From Anaerolineaceae bacterium (GTDB taxonomy: Bacteria > Chloroflexota > Anaerolineae > Aggregatilineales > Phototrophicaceae): a stretch of DNA of 64,000 nucleotides. Below, piece by piece: positions 34,656-42,822 of the stretch; the first letter of the stretch is position 1; every line of letters starts with the position of its first letter. The translations under genes and the position numbers were made by a program. The stretch is taken from the NCBI GenBank assembly GCA_002702065.1, contig NZXX01000012.1, positions 186,001 through 250,000 on the forward strand. Direction: 5' to 3'. The notes under the pieces are model-generated. The model ran no database searches and was not told the origin of the DNA. It saw only the letters and a program-made list of their open reading frames with translations.

Positions 34656-36421
34656 GATGTGCGGAAAACCTCGTAAATGCGGGTGCGCTGCTGTCGTCCC
34701 TTGACCTGGACGGGGTCACGTTCGACCAGTTGAATATCGTCCAGCCGCAGCGGACCGGGACGGCGGGTGATATGCTGGCGGGTATCGTCGCTGATGATGA
34801 TCTGACCGGCGCTGGCATTTTCTTCCAGCCGCTTCGACAGGTTGATCGTATCGCCAATGGCGGTGAAGTCCCGCCGGATTTCGCTGCCGACGTTGCCCAG
34901 GGTAGCGACGCCGCTGTGAATACCGATTCGATAATAATGCGGGTCCGGGTTGAGGCCAAGCTGCCCGTACAGCTTCATAAAAGAATCGCGGATATTGAGC
35001 GCGGCTTCCAGCGCACGGGCGGCATGATCGTCCAACGGGTTCAACTGCGAATTGAACAGCGCCATAATCTCATTGCCCATGTACTTGTCGATGACGCCGC
35101 CGGCCTGATGCAGACAATCGGTGGCGACAGACAAATACAGATTGAGCATTTCCATGATCTGCTGGGGGCGCAGGTCGTCGGCAAAGGTGGACAACGGCCC
35201 GACATCAACGAAGATACAGGTTGACTCGCGCCGTTCACCGCCGAGCGCCAGCGCCGCAATGGTGTGGATGTTATCCACCATCTCTGGCGGCAGATAACGC
35301 CGCATGAGCCGCAGCATGGCTTCATTCTCGCGCTGCTGAGTCAGGTCGTTGAGCACCATCGCCACGCCCTGGGTGACATGATTGGCGTCTTTGAGTGGGC
35401 TGAGGCGGATGTTCAGCGACATGTGCCCCTGTGTCGGGCTGTCCCATTCGACGTCAATCACCTGATTCTGGTCACTGGTCAGCACGGCATGCAGCGGTTC
35501 GGTCAGGCTGGCGTTGTCCTGCGGCAGCACATCCGGCAGCCGCTGACCGATGATTTGATCGGCGGGTATGTTCAGGATGCGGGCGGCCACGGCGTTGCAG
35601 ATGACGACTTCGTCAGCCTTGTTGGTTGTAATCACCCCGCTGCCGATCGAGGCGAAAATATTATCCATCAGTTCCTTGAGTTCGGTGATGGTATCGATAC
35701 TGGACTGCACCCGTGTATAGAGCCGTGCGTTGCCGATGGCAATCGACGCCTGATTGGCAAAGGCGGTGAGCAGAATTTCGGACTGTGGGGTAAATACGCC
35801 TGCCCGCAGCCGGTTGTCGACGTACAACGCGCCGATCACTTTGTCCTTCAGTTTGAGTGGGACGCACAGCACCGAGCGCAGGGTCATCGAGGCAATGGTG
35901 TCGTTGCTGCCGAGCACCGGGTCATTGTAGGCGTTGTCGGTCAGCAGCGTTTTGCCGGTTTCCAGCACTTCCCGCAGGATGGTCCGGCTGCCCTCAAACA
36001 CGGGCGGTGTGCCCGCACTGCGCTGGGTCTGGTCCTGCGCGATGCGGACCTCCCACTGGAGTTCGAACGGGTTGGGGTCGGTCAGGATGATGTAGCCGCG
36101 CTCGGCCCCGGTCAGCATGATAACCCGTTCCATGGCTTCGGCCAGCACGACATCGAGGTCGAGCGAGGAATTGATCTGGTCGGATGTGCCGGCCATGGTG
36201 CGAAGCTGGCTGAGTGCGGTGGCTTCTTCGACAAGTCGGATTTCGATCTTGTCGATGTCGTCGTGGACGGTCGCCATCGCGTCGAACAACGTCTCGGACA
36301 TCGTAATGCCACGAATGTTCAGCAGATCTTCCTGCCGCCGAATGGCTTTTTCCAGTTCCTGAGCCAGAGATTTGATTTGATGAATCGTATCCAGCAGAAT
36401 GATACTGGTGGTTTCAGGCAT
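34652..36421 (-). CDS. GAF-PAS class III cyclase homologue, C2-like: Asn/Arg/Thr kept, second metal aspartate lost
   Basis: A 589-residue protein with the same order as its downstream partner: helical N terminus, GAF (about 85-240), PAS (about 255-370), cyclase domain (about 390-580). It keeps the transition-state residues N527 and R531 in IGDTINLSKRL, T520 for adenine contact (class IIIb type) and K446, but the second metal ligand is changed: MGNEI gives N450 where GD is required (AAT instead of GAT). The first aspartate, D406 in FVDVGPL, remains. A homodimer would lack a metal pair. It is the first gene of the pair, preceded by a TATAAT box, and overlaps the partner by 4 bases, which favours equal synthesis and assembly. 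Confidence 0.88.
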   Translation of the reverse strand: MPETTSIILLDTIHQIKSLAQELEKAIRRQEDLLNIRGITMSETLFDAMATVHDDIDKIEIRLVEEATALSQLRTMAGTSDQINSSLDLDVVLAEAMERVIMLTGAERGYIILTDPNPFELQWEVRIAQDQTQRSAGTPPVFEGSRTILREVLETGKTLLTDNAYNDPVLGSNDTIASMTLRSVLCVPLKLKDKVIGALYVDNRLRAGVFTPQSEILLTAFANQASIAIGNARLYTRVQSSIDTITELKELMDNIFASIGSGVITTNKADEVVICNAVAARILNIPADQIIGQRLPDVLPQDNASLTEPLHAVLTSDQNQVIDVEWDSPTQGHMSLNIRLSPLKDANHVTQGVAMVLNDLTQQRENEAMLRLMRRYLPPEMVDNIHTIAALALGGERRESTCIFVDVGPLSTFADDLRPQQIMEMLNLYLSVATDCLHQAGGVIDKYMGNEIMALFNSQLNPLDDHAARALEAALNIRDSFMKLYGQLGLNPDPHYYRIGIHSGVATLGNVGSEIRRDFTAIGDTINLSKRLEENASAGQIIISDDTRQHITRRPGPLRLDDIQLVERDPVQVKGRQQRTRIYEVFRTS

Positions 36422-36457
36422 CTACGTTGCTGCTCCGGATTCTGAAGGTGCACTCCT

Positions 36458-36463
36458 ATTATA
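36458..36463 (-). promoter_or_regulatory. -10 element (TATAAT) of the cyclase operon
   Basis: TATAAT on the minus strand at 36463-36458, 37 bases before the ATG at 36421; the leader then carries GGAG about 11 bases before the start. No clear -35. Confidence 0.45.
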
Positions 36464-36533
36464 ACCTTACGCTTCAGGTTTGCCCGGTGAAAACTGATTG
36501 AGGTTTGATGAGGATGATGGCGTGGGTTGCCGG

Positions 36534-36998
36534 TTATGGCTGCGCGGAGCCCAGCTGCGCTTCGAGCCATGCGCGTGTTTCGGGGTGGAACAGCATCGTT
36601 TCGCGGCATGCCGTGTACCAGCCCAACAGGTCTGGTTTACCCATCGACCGGCCCGCGCCGCGCCAATCTGCCAGCAGTTCGCGGCGGTAGATATCGGGAA
36701 TGGGCAGGCACTGGAACTCGCCACAATCGGTGATGAATACCCAGAACTGCCAGTGATGTTTGTTGCGATGCTGATGGATCATTTTGGCCTGAGCGAAGGC
36801 CGCCCGCCGCTGTGTGTGCTGCGTTTCGTTGGCAGCGGGCGCGTGCGCATAAACATAGGGGAACCACACATCCGGCAGCAGCTTGTCCCAATCGTGTACG
36901 ATTGTAATCCATAGCGGCACGCGCAGCTTGCGGCATTCTGCAAACACGTACCATTTGTGCCGCAGCAGATATGCCAGATTGCTGAGGTGCCAGCGCAT
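36534..36998 (-). CDS. DUF5662 protein downstream of prfA
   Basis: A 154-residue protein of the DUF5662 family. It begins MRWHLSNLAYLLRHKWYVFAECRKL, then has the HDWDK motif (near residue 35), an FAQAKMIHQHRNKHHWQFW block with many histidines, and the ADWRGAGRS and FHPETRAWLE blocks. The conserved His/Asp pattern suggests a metal site, but the function is unknown. The ATG at 36998 lies three bases after the prfA stop, so both are one transcript. Confidence 0.75.
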   Translation of the reverse strand: MRWHLSNLAYLLRHKWYVFAECRKLRVPLWITIVHDWDKLLPDVWFPYVYAHAPAANETQHTQRRAAFAQAKMIHQHRNKHHWQFWVFITDCGEFQCLPIPDIYRRELLADWRGAGRSMGKPDLLGWYTACRETMLFHPETRAWLEAQLGSAQP

Positions 36999-37001
36999 GG
37001 G

Positions 37002-38069
37002 TTACTCGCGCACAGCCAGTCGCTCCGCCTGTTCACGTGTGGAGATTTCCTCGATGAATTCGTCAATTTCGCCCTGCATCACGCGCGGCAGGTTGTAGCT
37101 GCTGATGTTGATGCGGTGGTCGGTGACGCGGTTCTGGGGGTAGTTGTAGGTGCGGATCTTCTCGGAACGGTCGCCGCTGCCGACCTGACTGCGCCGTTCG
37201 TCTTCCTGCTCCTGCCGCTGGCGCTCCATCTCGGCATCATACAGACGCGCGGCCAGAATCTGCTTGGCACGAATGCGGTTTTGCAGCTGACTGCGCTCGT
37301 CCTGTACCTCGACCACAACGCCGGTTGGGATATGTGTCATCCGGACCGCCGAGTCGGTGGTGTTGACGGACTGCCCGCCCGCGCCCTGGCTGCGATACAC
37401 ATCAACGCGGACATCGTTCATGTTCAGCTCGACATCGACTTCGTCGACTTCGGCCAGCACAGCCACCGTCACGGTGCTGGTGTGGATGCGGCCCTGACTT
37501 TCCGTTTCCGGCACGCGCTGCACCCGGTGCACGCCGCTTTCGTACTTCAGCTTGCTGAATGCGCCGCTGCCGCGAATCTCAAAAATGATGTTCTTGAATC
37601 CCCCCACGCCGGTTTCGTGCTGGTCAATGACTTCCACTTTCCAGCCCTGCCGTTCGGCGTAATAGCTGTACATGCGGAACAGATCGGCGACGAACAGGCC
37701 CGCCTCATCACCACCCGCCCCGGCGCGGATTTCGACAATGACGTTCTTGTCGTCGCGCGGGTCTTTGGGCAGCAGCATAATTTTGAGCTTGTCTTCCAGG
37801 TCGCTGATGCTGGCCTTCAGGCTTTCGATTTCATCTTCGGCCATTTCGCGCAGTTCGGCGTCGCTTTCCTCGCGCAGCAGTTCACGGGCGCCGTCCAGCT
37901 CATCCGTCAGTTCCTTGTAACGGCGAAAACTCGTGACGATCTCTTCCAGCCCGGCGCGTTCTTTAGAGAACTCCACGACTTTCTGATAATCCGCCATCAC
38001 GTCCGGGTCCGCCATCAGGCTTTCCAGTTCCGCGTAGCGTGTTTCGATACCTGCCAGTTTGTCTAACAT
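37002..38069 (-). CDS. prfA: Peptide chain release factor 1
   Basis: A 355-residue class I release factor that reads UAA and UAG stop codons and releases the nascent chain on the ribosome. The peptidyl-hydrolysis motif GGQ is at residues 231-233 (SQGAGGQSVNTTDS), where the glutamine is normally methylated by PrmC. The stop-codon recognition tripeptide P-x-T is P187-E188-T189 in RVPETESQGRIHTS. The N-terminal coiled coil and the C-terminal helical end ISTREQAERLAVRE are complete. No prmC gene is adjacent, unlike in many genomes. It is divergent from the PhyH-like gene, with 134 bases between. Confidence 0.96.
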   Translation of the reverse strand: MLDKLAGIETRYAELESLMADPDVMADYQKVVEFSKERAGLEEIVTSFRRYKELTDELDGARELLREESDAELREMAEDEIESLKASISDLEDKLKIMLLPKDPRDDKNVIVEIRAGAGGDEAGLFVADLFRMYSYYAERQGWKVEVIDQHETGVGGFKNIIFEIRGSGAFSKLKYESGVHRVQRVPETESQGRIHTSTVTVAVLAEVDEVDVELNMNDVRVDVYRSQGAGGQSVNTTDSAVRMTHIPTGVVVEVQDERSQLQNRIRAKQILAARLYDAEMERQRQEQEDERRSQVGSGDRSEKIRTYNYPQNRVTDHRINISSYNLPRVMQGEIDEFIEEISTREQAERLAVRE

Positions 38070-38203
38070 GGCTGATCTTCTCGTTTAATGCTTTCTCTTT
38101 GGACCCTATCCATTATACGTCGGGTCTGGCGCATCCGGTAGGGTTGGCAAAAGGCCCACGATATGCCATGATTTGCGAAAATGGCAACGCAAAAGGACTT
38201 TTT

Positions 38204-39016
38204 ATGCATACCGAACTAACCTCCCAGCAGATCGACTCTTATCGTGAAAATGGGTTTGTGGTGATCGAAAACTTCCTGACCCCTGACGAACTGGCGACAT
38301 GGCGCACCTATGTTGACGAAGCGGTGCAGCAGCGTGAAGATCGCAAACTGGCGGACGGCACCATGCGCGCCGGGGACAGCTACTACGACAAGGTCTTTGT
38401 GCAGCGCATCAACCTGTGGCAGGACCATGACGGGATGCGCCAGTTGATGTTCGACGCGCGTATCGGCAAGATGGCGGCGGAACTGGCCGGGGTCGAAGGC
38501 ATCCGTATCTGGCATGATCAGGCGCTCATCAAGCAGCCCTGGGCCAACCCGACTGGCTGGCATCTCGATAACCCGTACTGGTCGTTCTCCTCGCGCGACG
38601 CCATCAGCCTGTGGGTGGCACTGGATGACGCAACCTACGAGAATGGCTGCCTGTATTTCGTGCCCGGCACCCACAAAACCGCGACGTTCGATAACGTCGG
38701 CATCGGCCAGAACATGGGCGACCTGTTCACGGTGTATCATCAGTGGGCGGATATGCCATCAGTGGCCGCGCCGATGAAGGCCGGGTCATGCTCATTTCAT
38801 AACGGGTTGCTGGCGCATGGGGCCGGGGCAAATATGACGCCGGGCTGGCGGCGGGCCATGACCTGTGCCTATATGCCGGATGGCAGCACGTTCAACGGCC
38901 AGAAGAATGTGCTGCCCGAAGACATGGCGGCCCGGTTGCAGGTGGGTGATGTGCTGGACGATGACGCGCAGAATCCGCTGATTTATCATCGCACCAAAAC
39001 ACACGTTACGGCGTGA
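38204..39016 (+). CDS. Phytanoyl-CoA dioxygenase (PhyH)-family Fe(II)/2-oxoglutarate oxygenase
   Basis: A 270-residue non-haem iron oxygenase. The facial triad is H120-x-D122 in TGWHLDNPYW and the distal histidine H205 in LLAHGAGAN; R216 in GWRRAMTC is placed to bind 2-oxoglutarate. The segment SLWVALDDATYENGCLYFVPGTHK is typical of PhyH proteins. Such enzymes hydroxylate a small organic substrate; which one is not evident. I chose the ATG at 38204 (AAAAGGAC upstream); an in-frame start at 38039 would overlap the prfA gene. It ends only 4 bases before the convergent TPR-like gene. Confidence 0.88.
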   Translation: MHTELTSQQIDSYRENGFVVIENFLTPDELATWRTYVDEAVQQREDRKLADGTMRAGDSYYDKVFVQRINLWQDHDGMRQLMFDARIGKMAAELAGVEGIRIWHDQALIKQPWANPTGWHLDNPYWSFSSRDAISLWVALDDATYENGCLYFVPGTHKTATFDNVGIGQNMGDLFTVYHQWADMPSVAAPMKAGSCSFHNGLLAHGAGANMTPGWRRAMTCAYMPDGSTFNGQKNVLPEDMAARLQVGDVLDDDAQNPLIYHRTKTHVTA

Positions 39017-39020
39017 TGTT

Positions 39021-40163
39021 TCAAACATCCTGTTGGTTGAAGTCGAAGATCGCCAGGAAATCTTTGTCTTCACGCACATCCTGAAACTCAGGTAGTTTCT
39101 GGAAGGGCTGCCAGTTGCCGCGCCGCCGGTCAGCTGCCTGTTTGAGCAGCTTCAGGGTACGGGCGCGGTCTTTTGTGGTTGCCCAGATCGACGCTGCCAA
39201 CCACAGATACGCATATTCGGATGGAATATTCATTTGAACCGCACGTTCAAACAAGGGAATAGCCAGATCATATTGTTTGGCACGATACAGAGACCAGGCG
39301 GTGTTGTGGCAGAGCGTGCGCACGACCTGCTCGGTTAAATTTCTTTCAGCGATCTGCTCGTCAATGACTTGTGTAATGGTTGATCCGATATGCCTTAACT
39401 CGCGAATGTCACCAAGCAGGCGGCGGGCTTCAAGGGCAATGGTCATCGCGTCGACTTTGGTTTCAAATGCTTCGTCCCAAGCGGAATCTTCTTTACTCAA
39501 ATGGTCGAGATTTTCGCCGAGCTGCAATGCTTCTTCACCGCGTTGGGCCTCGATCATCAGCCAGGCGGCGGTGCGTATATAGTAGCGTCGATCGACACGG
39601 TTTGTGGGCACACAGAGTGTTTGAGACATGACTTCGTGGTAAATGGTCAGCCACTCATCGGCTTTGTCTTCCTTAAGCCAGCATAGGGCCTGCGTGCCAT
39701 CATACATCACGCGAATCAGGAGACAGTCGCTTGCTGGGGTTGGCTGAGCCCGGCGTGCAAAATAGGCTGACCAGGGCCAATCGGGCCAGAGCATCCAGTC
39801 ATCCACCTGTGACAATACTTGTCTGGCACGGTCAAGAAATTGTTTCTGGCATTGCACGGTTTCTGCACAGCGGCGCAGCATCGCCAGATTATCGCTCAGG
39901 TGCCAGCGCGCCCAGAGTTCATCGGCAGCGGCAAGGGGTTGGGTGAGATAGTTTGTCAGCAGATCGACTATGGCGGTTTTGTCGCCGAGCCAATGATACA
40001 CATCAACACCAGCTTGAATGGTTTGAAATTGCCAGACAGGAACATTTAACTGCTGTAAGAGAAGCCTTTTGCTTTGCTCCAAGAGGGATCGATCTGCTGT
40101 TTCCGGGTTCGCAACAAGCTGGCGCTGATATTCCTGCAAAAGCTCATCAATTGGCGGTTCCAC
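39021..40163 (-). CDS. TPR-like helical protein
   Basis: A 380-residue, mostly helical cytosolic protein. The C-terminal third contains tetratricopeptide-like repeats (HNTAWSLYRAKQYDLAIPLFERAVQMN, then YAYLWLAASIWATTKDRARTLKLLKQA) and ends with FQKLPEFQDVREDKDFLAIFDF, a tail common after TPRs. The N-terminal part is rich in tryptophan and charged helices and is not recognised. I start at the GTG at 40163, which has GGAGG eight bases upstream; a longer frame would overlap the permease gene. It probably mediates protein contacts; no partner is apparent. It could be the second gene of an operon with the metal permease. Confidence 0.65.
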   Translation of the reverse strand: MEPPIDELLQEYQRQLVANPETADRSLLEQSKRLLLQQLNVPVWQFQTIQAGVDVYHWLGDKTAIVDLLTNYLTQPLAAADELWARWHLSDNLAMLRRCAETVQCQKQFLDRARQVLSQVDDWMLWPDWPWSAYFARRAQPTPASDCLLIRVMYDGTQALCWLKEDKADEWLTIYHEVMSQTLCVPTNRVDRRYYIRTAAWLMIEAQRGEEALQLGENLDHLSKEDSAWDEAFETKVDAMTIALEARRLLGDIRELRHIGSTITQVIDEQIAERNLTEQVVRTLCHNTAWSLYRAKQYDLAIPLFERAVQMNIPSEYAYLWLAASIWATTKDRARTLKLLKQAADRRRGNWQPFQKLPEFQDVREDKDFLAIFDFNQQDV

Positions 40164-40218
40164 AGGTCTGGCCTCCACACACGACTTCACTTTTCCAAGT
40201 GCGCCACTTTGGATGTGT

Positions 40219-41094
40219 TCAGGCGGTCTTGGCGGTGCGGCCCAGCAGGGTCCACAGATAGCCTTTGCCGGGGGCGAAGACATATGCCAGCAGGAACAGC
40301 GCCGTCAGCGTGAGGACGATGCCTGCGCTGGGGGCGATGTGCCCGTACCAGGCGATGTACATGCCGACAATGCCGCTGAATACGGCAATGACCGCTGCGA
40401 GCAGCATCAGGTGATGCAGCCGTTGGGTGAAAAACCGGGCAGTCGTCGCCGGGGTGACGAGCATGGCCGATACCAGCACGATCCCCACTGCCTGCACACC
40501 AATGACGATGGTCAGCGCCAGCAGCACCAGCAGCGTCAGGCGCAGGCCTTCGCCGGGCAGCTTCAATGTCTGCGCCAGGATAGGGTCGAAGGAAACGACG
40601 AGCAGTTCCTTGTACAGCAGCAGAATGGCGATCAGGACGGCGACGCCAATCACGGCGATCAGGAGCAGGCTGTCATCGTTGACGGCCAGTATTTCGCCGA
40701 TGAGGATGTGGGTCAGGTCTGCCGCGTAATTCTGGGCACGTGAGATGATGGCGATACCCAGGGCGAATGCGCCGGTGAAAATAACGCCGATGGCTGTATC
40801 TTCCGCCAGCCGCTGGCCGCGTGTCAGCAGCCCGATTCCGATGGCGGACAGCACACCCGCCACCAATCCGCCGATCAGCACGGGGCCGCTGGCGCCGCCG
40901 CTGGATAGATAGGCAACCGCGACACCGGGCAGCACGGTATGCGCCAGTGCGTCGCCCAGAAACGACATGCCGCGCGTGATGACATAGGCCCCCATCACGC
41001 CACTGACGATACCGATCATGATGATGGCGGCGATGGCTCGCAGCATAAAGGGAAACTGAAGCGGGTCGAGCAAGAATTGTGTGACACTGTCCAT
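40219..41094 (-). CDS. Zinc/manganese-type ABC transporter permease (ABC-3 family)
   Basis: A 291-residue permease with eight or nine membrane helices, of the ZnuB/MntB family. The diagnostic block VITRGMSFLGDALAHTVLPGVAVAY follows the second helix, and VGVQAVGIVLVSAMLVTPATTAR-like sequence marks the family's fifth region. It forms the membrane channel of a metal uptake system with a periplasmic metal-binding protein and an ATPase. Neither partner gene is in the window next to it, which is unusual; they may lie elsewhere. The metal (Zn, Mn or Fe) cannot be told. Upstream, 41095-41255 contains two GGGRCGATTCGCG repeat units. Confidence 0.88.
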   Translation of the reverse strand: MDSVTQFLLDPLQFPFMLRAIAAIIMIGIVSGVMGAYVITRGMSFLGDALAHTVLPGVAVAYLSSGGASGPVLIGGLVAGVLSAIGIGLLTRGQRLAEDTAIGVIFTGAFALGIAIISRAQNYAADLTHILIGEILAVNDDSLLLIAVIGVAVLIAILLLYKELLVVSFDPILAQTLKLPGEGLRLTLLVLLALTIVIGVQAVGIVLVSAMLVTPATTARFFTQRLHHLMLLAAVIAVFSGIVGMYIAWYGHIAPSAGIVLTLTALFLLAYVFAPGKGYLWTLLGRTAKTA

Positions 41095-41204
41095 TGAAGA
41101 GCCTTTTGAGACGGTGTATCAATCTTAGTCCCGACCCGTTGACGCGGCAAGGGACGATTCGCGTATCAAGACATGCTGATGTGGGAAATCAAACGGGCGG
41201 TGTA

Positions 41205-41226
41205 GGGGCGATTCGCGCATCGCCCC
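41205..41226. repeat. GGGGCGATTCG-type palindromic repeat
   Basis: GGGGCGA (41205-41211) and TCGCCCC (41220-41226) form a hairpin. A related half, GGGACGATTCGCGTATC, lies at 41151-41167, and a similar palindrome at 49329-49352. It looks like a small dispersed repeat family. Confidence 0.5.
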
Positions 41227-41255
41227 GATGGTGCCATCTGATGCTCAGTACCGAA

Positions 41256-42674
41256 TTAAGTCTCCAGTTCCCACTCGCGGATGATCTTTTCGATAAAGGC
41301 GGGAATCTCTAGAATATCGCGGATTTCCGCTACAGAGACATCGGGGTACAGCTTGTTCTGCTGCAAGGCCAGTGCCGATGCCACCCCGGCAGCCTCGCCC
41401 ATGCCCATCATGGTGCGCGACAGGCGGCAGGATGACGCGCCGATATGCGAGAATGACGACCCGCGCGAGGCCGTAATCATGTTGTCGTATTCCTGCGGCA
41501 GCAGGCATTCGTAGGGCACCCCGTAAGGCTGTTCCAGTTCGCCCAGCTTGGGGCCTTTGACGCGGCGTTCGCCGTGCGTGTCCAGCGCATGATCGCCAAA
41601 GGCAATCACCTCGTCGGCATGTTCCTGATGGAGGATTCCGGCACGCACGTCCTGTTCGCGCAGCACAAAGCGCCCGACCAGCCGGTGCGATTCGCGGATG
41701 CCGACCAGTGGAAACATGCTGTGAAAACGGTAATGGTCAAAGCCGTACTGTGTCTGCATGCGGTGCCAGTGTGCATACACACGCGCCTGACCCACGCGCT
41801 GGGCTTCTTCGTAGGACATGCTATGAAATTCCTTGCCCTGCATGGTCGGCAGTACATTCAGGCACAGGTCACCGTTGGGATATTCCGTGATGGCGGTGCC
41901 GGGATTATTGGCGGCCAGCCATGCCTGCACATCCGGCGATTGTGCTTCCTCTGGCAGTGGGTCCACGCCAGCGGTTTCGGCCCGTGACGCCCGAAAGACC
42001 TGTGTCGTGCCATTGACGATGGGGGCGGGGGTGTCCGGCGCGGAAGGTTCCTCGTACAGATCGTAGGCTTCTTCGCCAAATGCCATCTGACATTCGGCTG
42101 CGCCCGCCAGATGACAGCCGCCGGAGCAGTCGACATACAATTTGCTGCGGACTTCGTACGCCTCGCCCCCGTCCAGCGGTTGGACGACGACGGAGACAAT
42201 GCGACGGCCTTCCACGCGCACATCCTTGAAGCGCGACCGCAGCCGCACATCAACGCCTGCTTCGGTCAGCATGGTCAGCATCAGGTCGGCCATCAGGTCC
42301 GGCTCGAAATGGACGCGCCGCCACTGGTCACGCGGCAGGGCAGAACGGCGCAGCGAGCTTTCGTAGGGGCAGTCCGGGTCGATAACGGACAGGCCGTAGG
42401 GTTCTTCCGGTTTGTAAAAGTGGACGGTCTTGCCGACACCAATGGCGTTGGGCTGCTGCGACAGGCGTTCGTACAGTTCATAATGCACCCCCGGCCCGCC
42501 AATGCCCGGTTCCCAGTTGTTGACACCGCCAACGGTCGACGTGCCACCAAGCTTGCTCATGGTGTCGATGAGCAGGATTTTGGCGTCGGGGTTGTGACGT
42601 GCCGCGCGGATGGCTGCACCGAACCCGCCGGAGCCACCGCCGACAATGAGGATGTCCGTTTCGTATGTGTTCAT
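41256..42674 (-). CDS. FAD-dependent oxidoreductase (FAD_oxidored family)
   Basis: A 472-residue flavoprotein of PF12831. The N-terminal dinucleotide loop is DILIVGGGSGGFGAAIRAARH, followed by the MSKLGGTSTVGGVNNW segment and, near residue 190, YVDCSGGCHLAGAAE, which closes the FAD site. The C-terminal end has SRGSSFSHIGASSCRLSRTMMGMGEAAGVASALAL. Members oxidise or reduce an unknown substrate. It is the last gene of the leftward sugar/polyol cluster, 148 bases after the solute-binding protein gene, with a long hairpin between. It may process the imported compound, but its own promoter cannot be excluded. Confidence 0.78.
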   Translation of the reverse strand: MNTYETDILIVGGGSGGFGAAIRAARHNPDAKILLIDTMSKLGGTSTVGGVNNWEPGIGGPGVHYELYERLSQQPNAIGVGKTVHFYKPEEPYGLSVIDPDCPYESSLRRSALPRDQWRRVHFEPDLMADLMLTMLTEAGVDVRLRSRFKDVRVEGRRIVSVVVQPLDGGEAYEVRSKLYVDCSGGCHLAGAAECQMAFGEEAYDLYEEPSAPDTPAPIVNGTTQVFRASRAETAGVDPLPEEAQSPDVQAWLAANNPGTAITEYPNGDLCLNVLPTMQGKEFHSMSYEEAQRVGQARVYAHWHRMQTQYGFDHYRFHSMFPLVGIRESHRLVGRFVLREQDVRAGILHQEHADEVIAFGDHALDTHGERRVKGPKLGELEQPYGVPYECLLPQEYDNMITASRGSSFSHIGASSCRLSRTMMGMGEAAGVASALALQQNKLYPDVSVAEIRDILEIPAFIEKIIREWELET

Positions 42675-42760
42675 AGTGCTCTCAAGTCTGTTATTGGGTC
42701 AGTCTGGTTTGTGCCCGGCAGGGCGCTGCCTGCAAGAGGGAAGTGTTGGATACCGGTCGT

Positions 42761-42809
42761 CTCATCCCCGACCCCGAAATGAACGATACAAGACGGGATC
42801 GAGGATGAG
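42761..42809 (-). other. Long imperfect stem-loop after the solute-binding protein gene
   Basis: Two 16-base arms (42761-42776 and 42794-42809) pair with two mismatches around a 17-base loop, 13 bases beyond the stop of the binding-protein gene. No T run follows on the minus strand, so it is more likely an mRNA 3'-end stabiliser or a leaky terminator. Confidence 0.55.
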
Positions 42810-42822
42810 CAGTAGGGATCAA

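Noticed and set aside
32859..36421. Reading the two cyclase homologues simply as decayed, inactive copies
   Set aside because: Each protein keeps exactly the residues the other lacks, the rest of each domain is well preserved and the genes overlap; random decay would not predict this. It remains the null hypothesis to test.
35264..36445. 393-codon open frame on the plus strand opposite the second cyclase gene
   Set aside because: It is a mirror of a GC-rich coding frame; the translation is rich in His, Gln, Arg and Gly and lacks any domain, while the minus strand encodes clear GAF, PAS and cyclase domains.
36957..38066. 369-codon open frame antisense to prfA
   Set aside because: Shadow frame of a certain gene.
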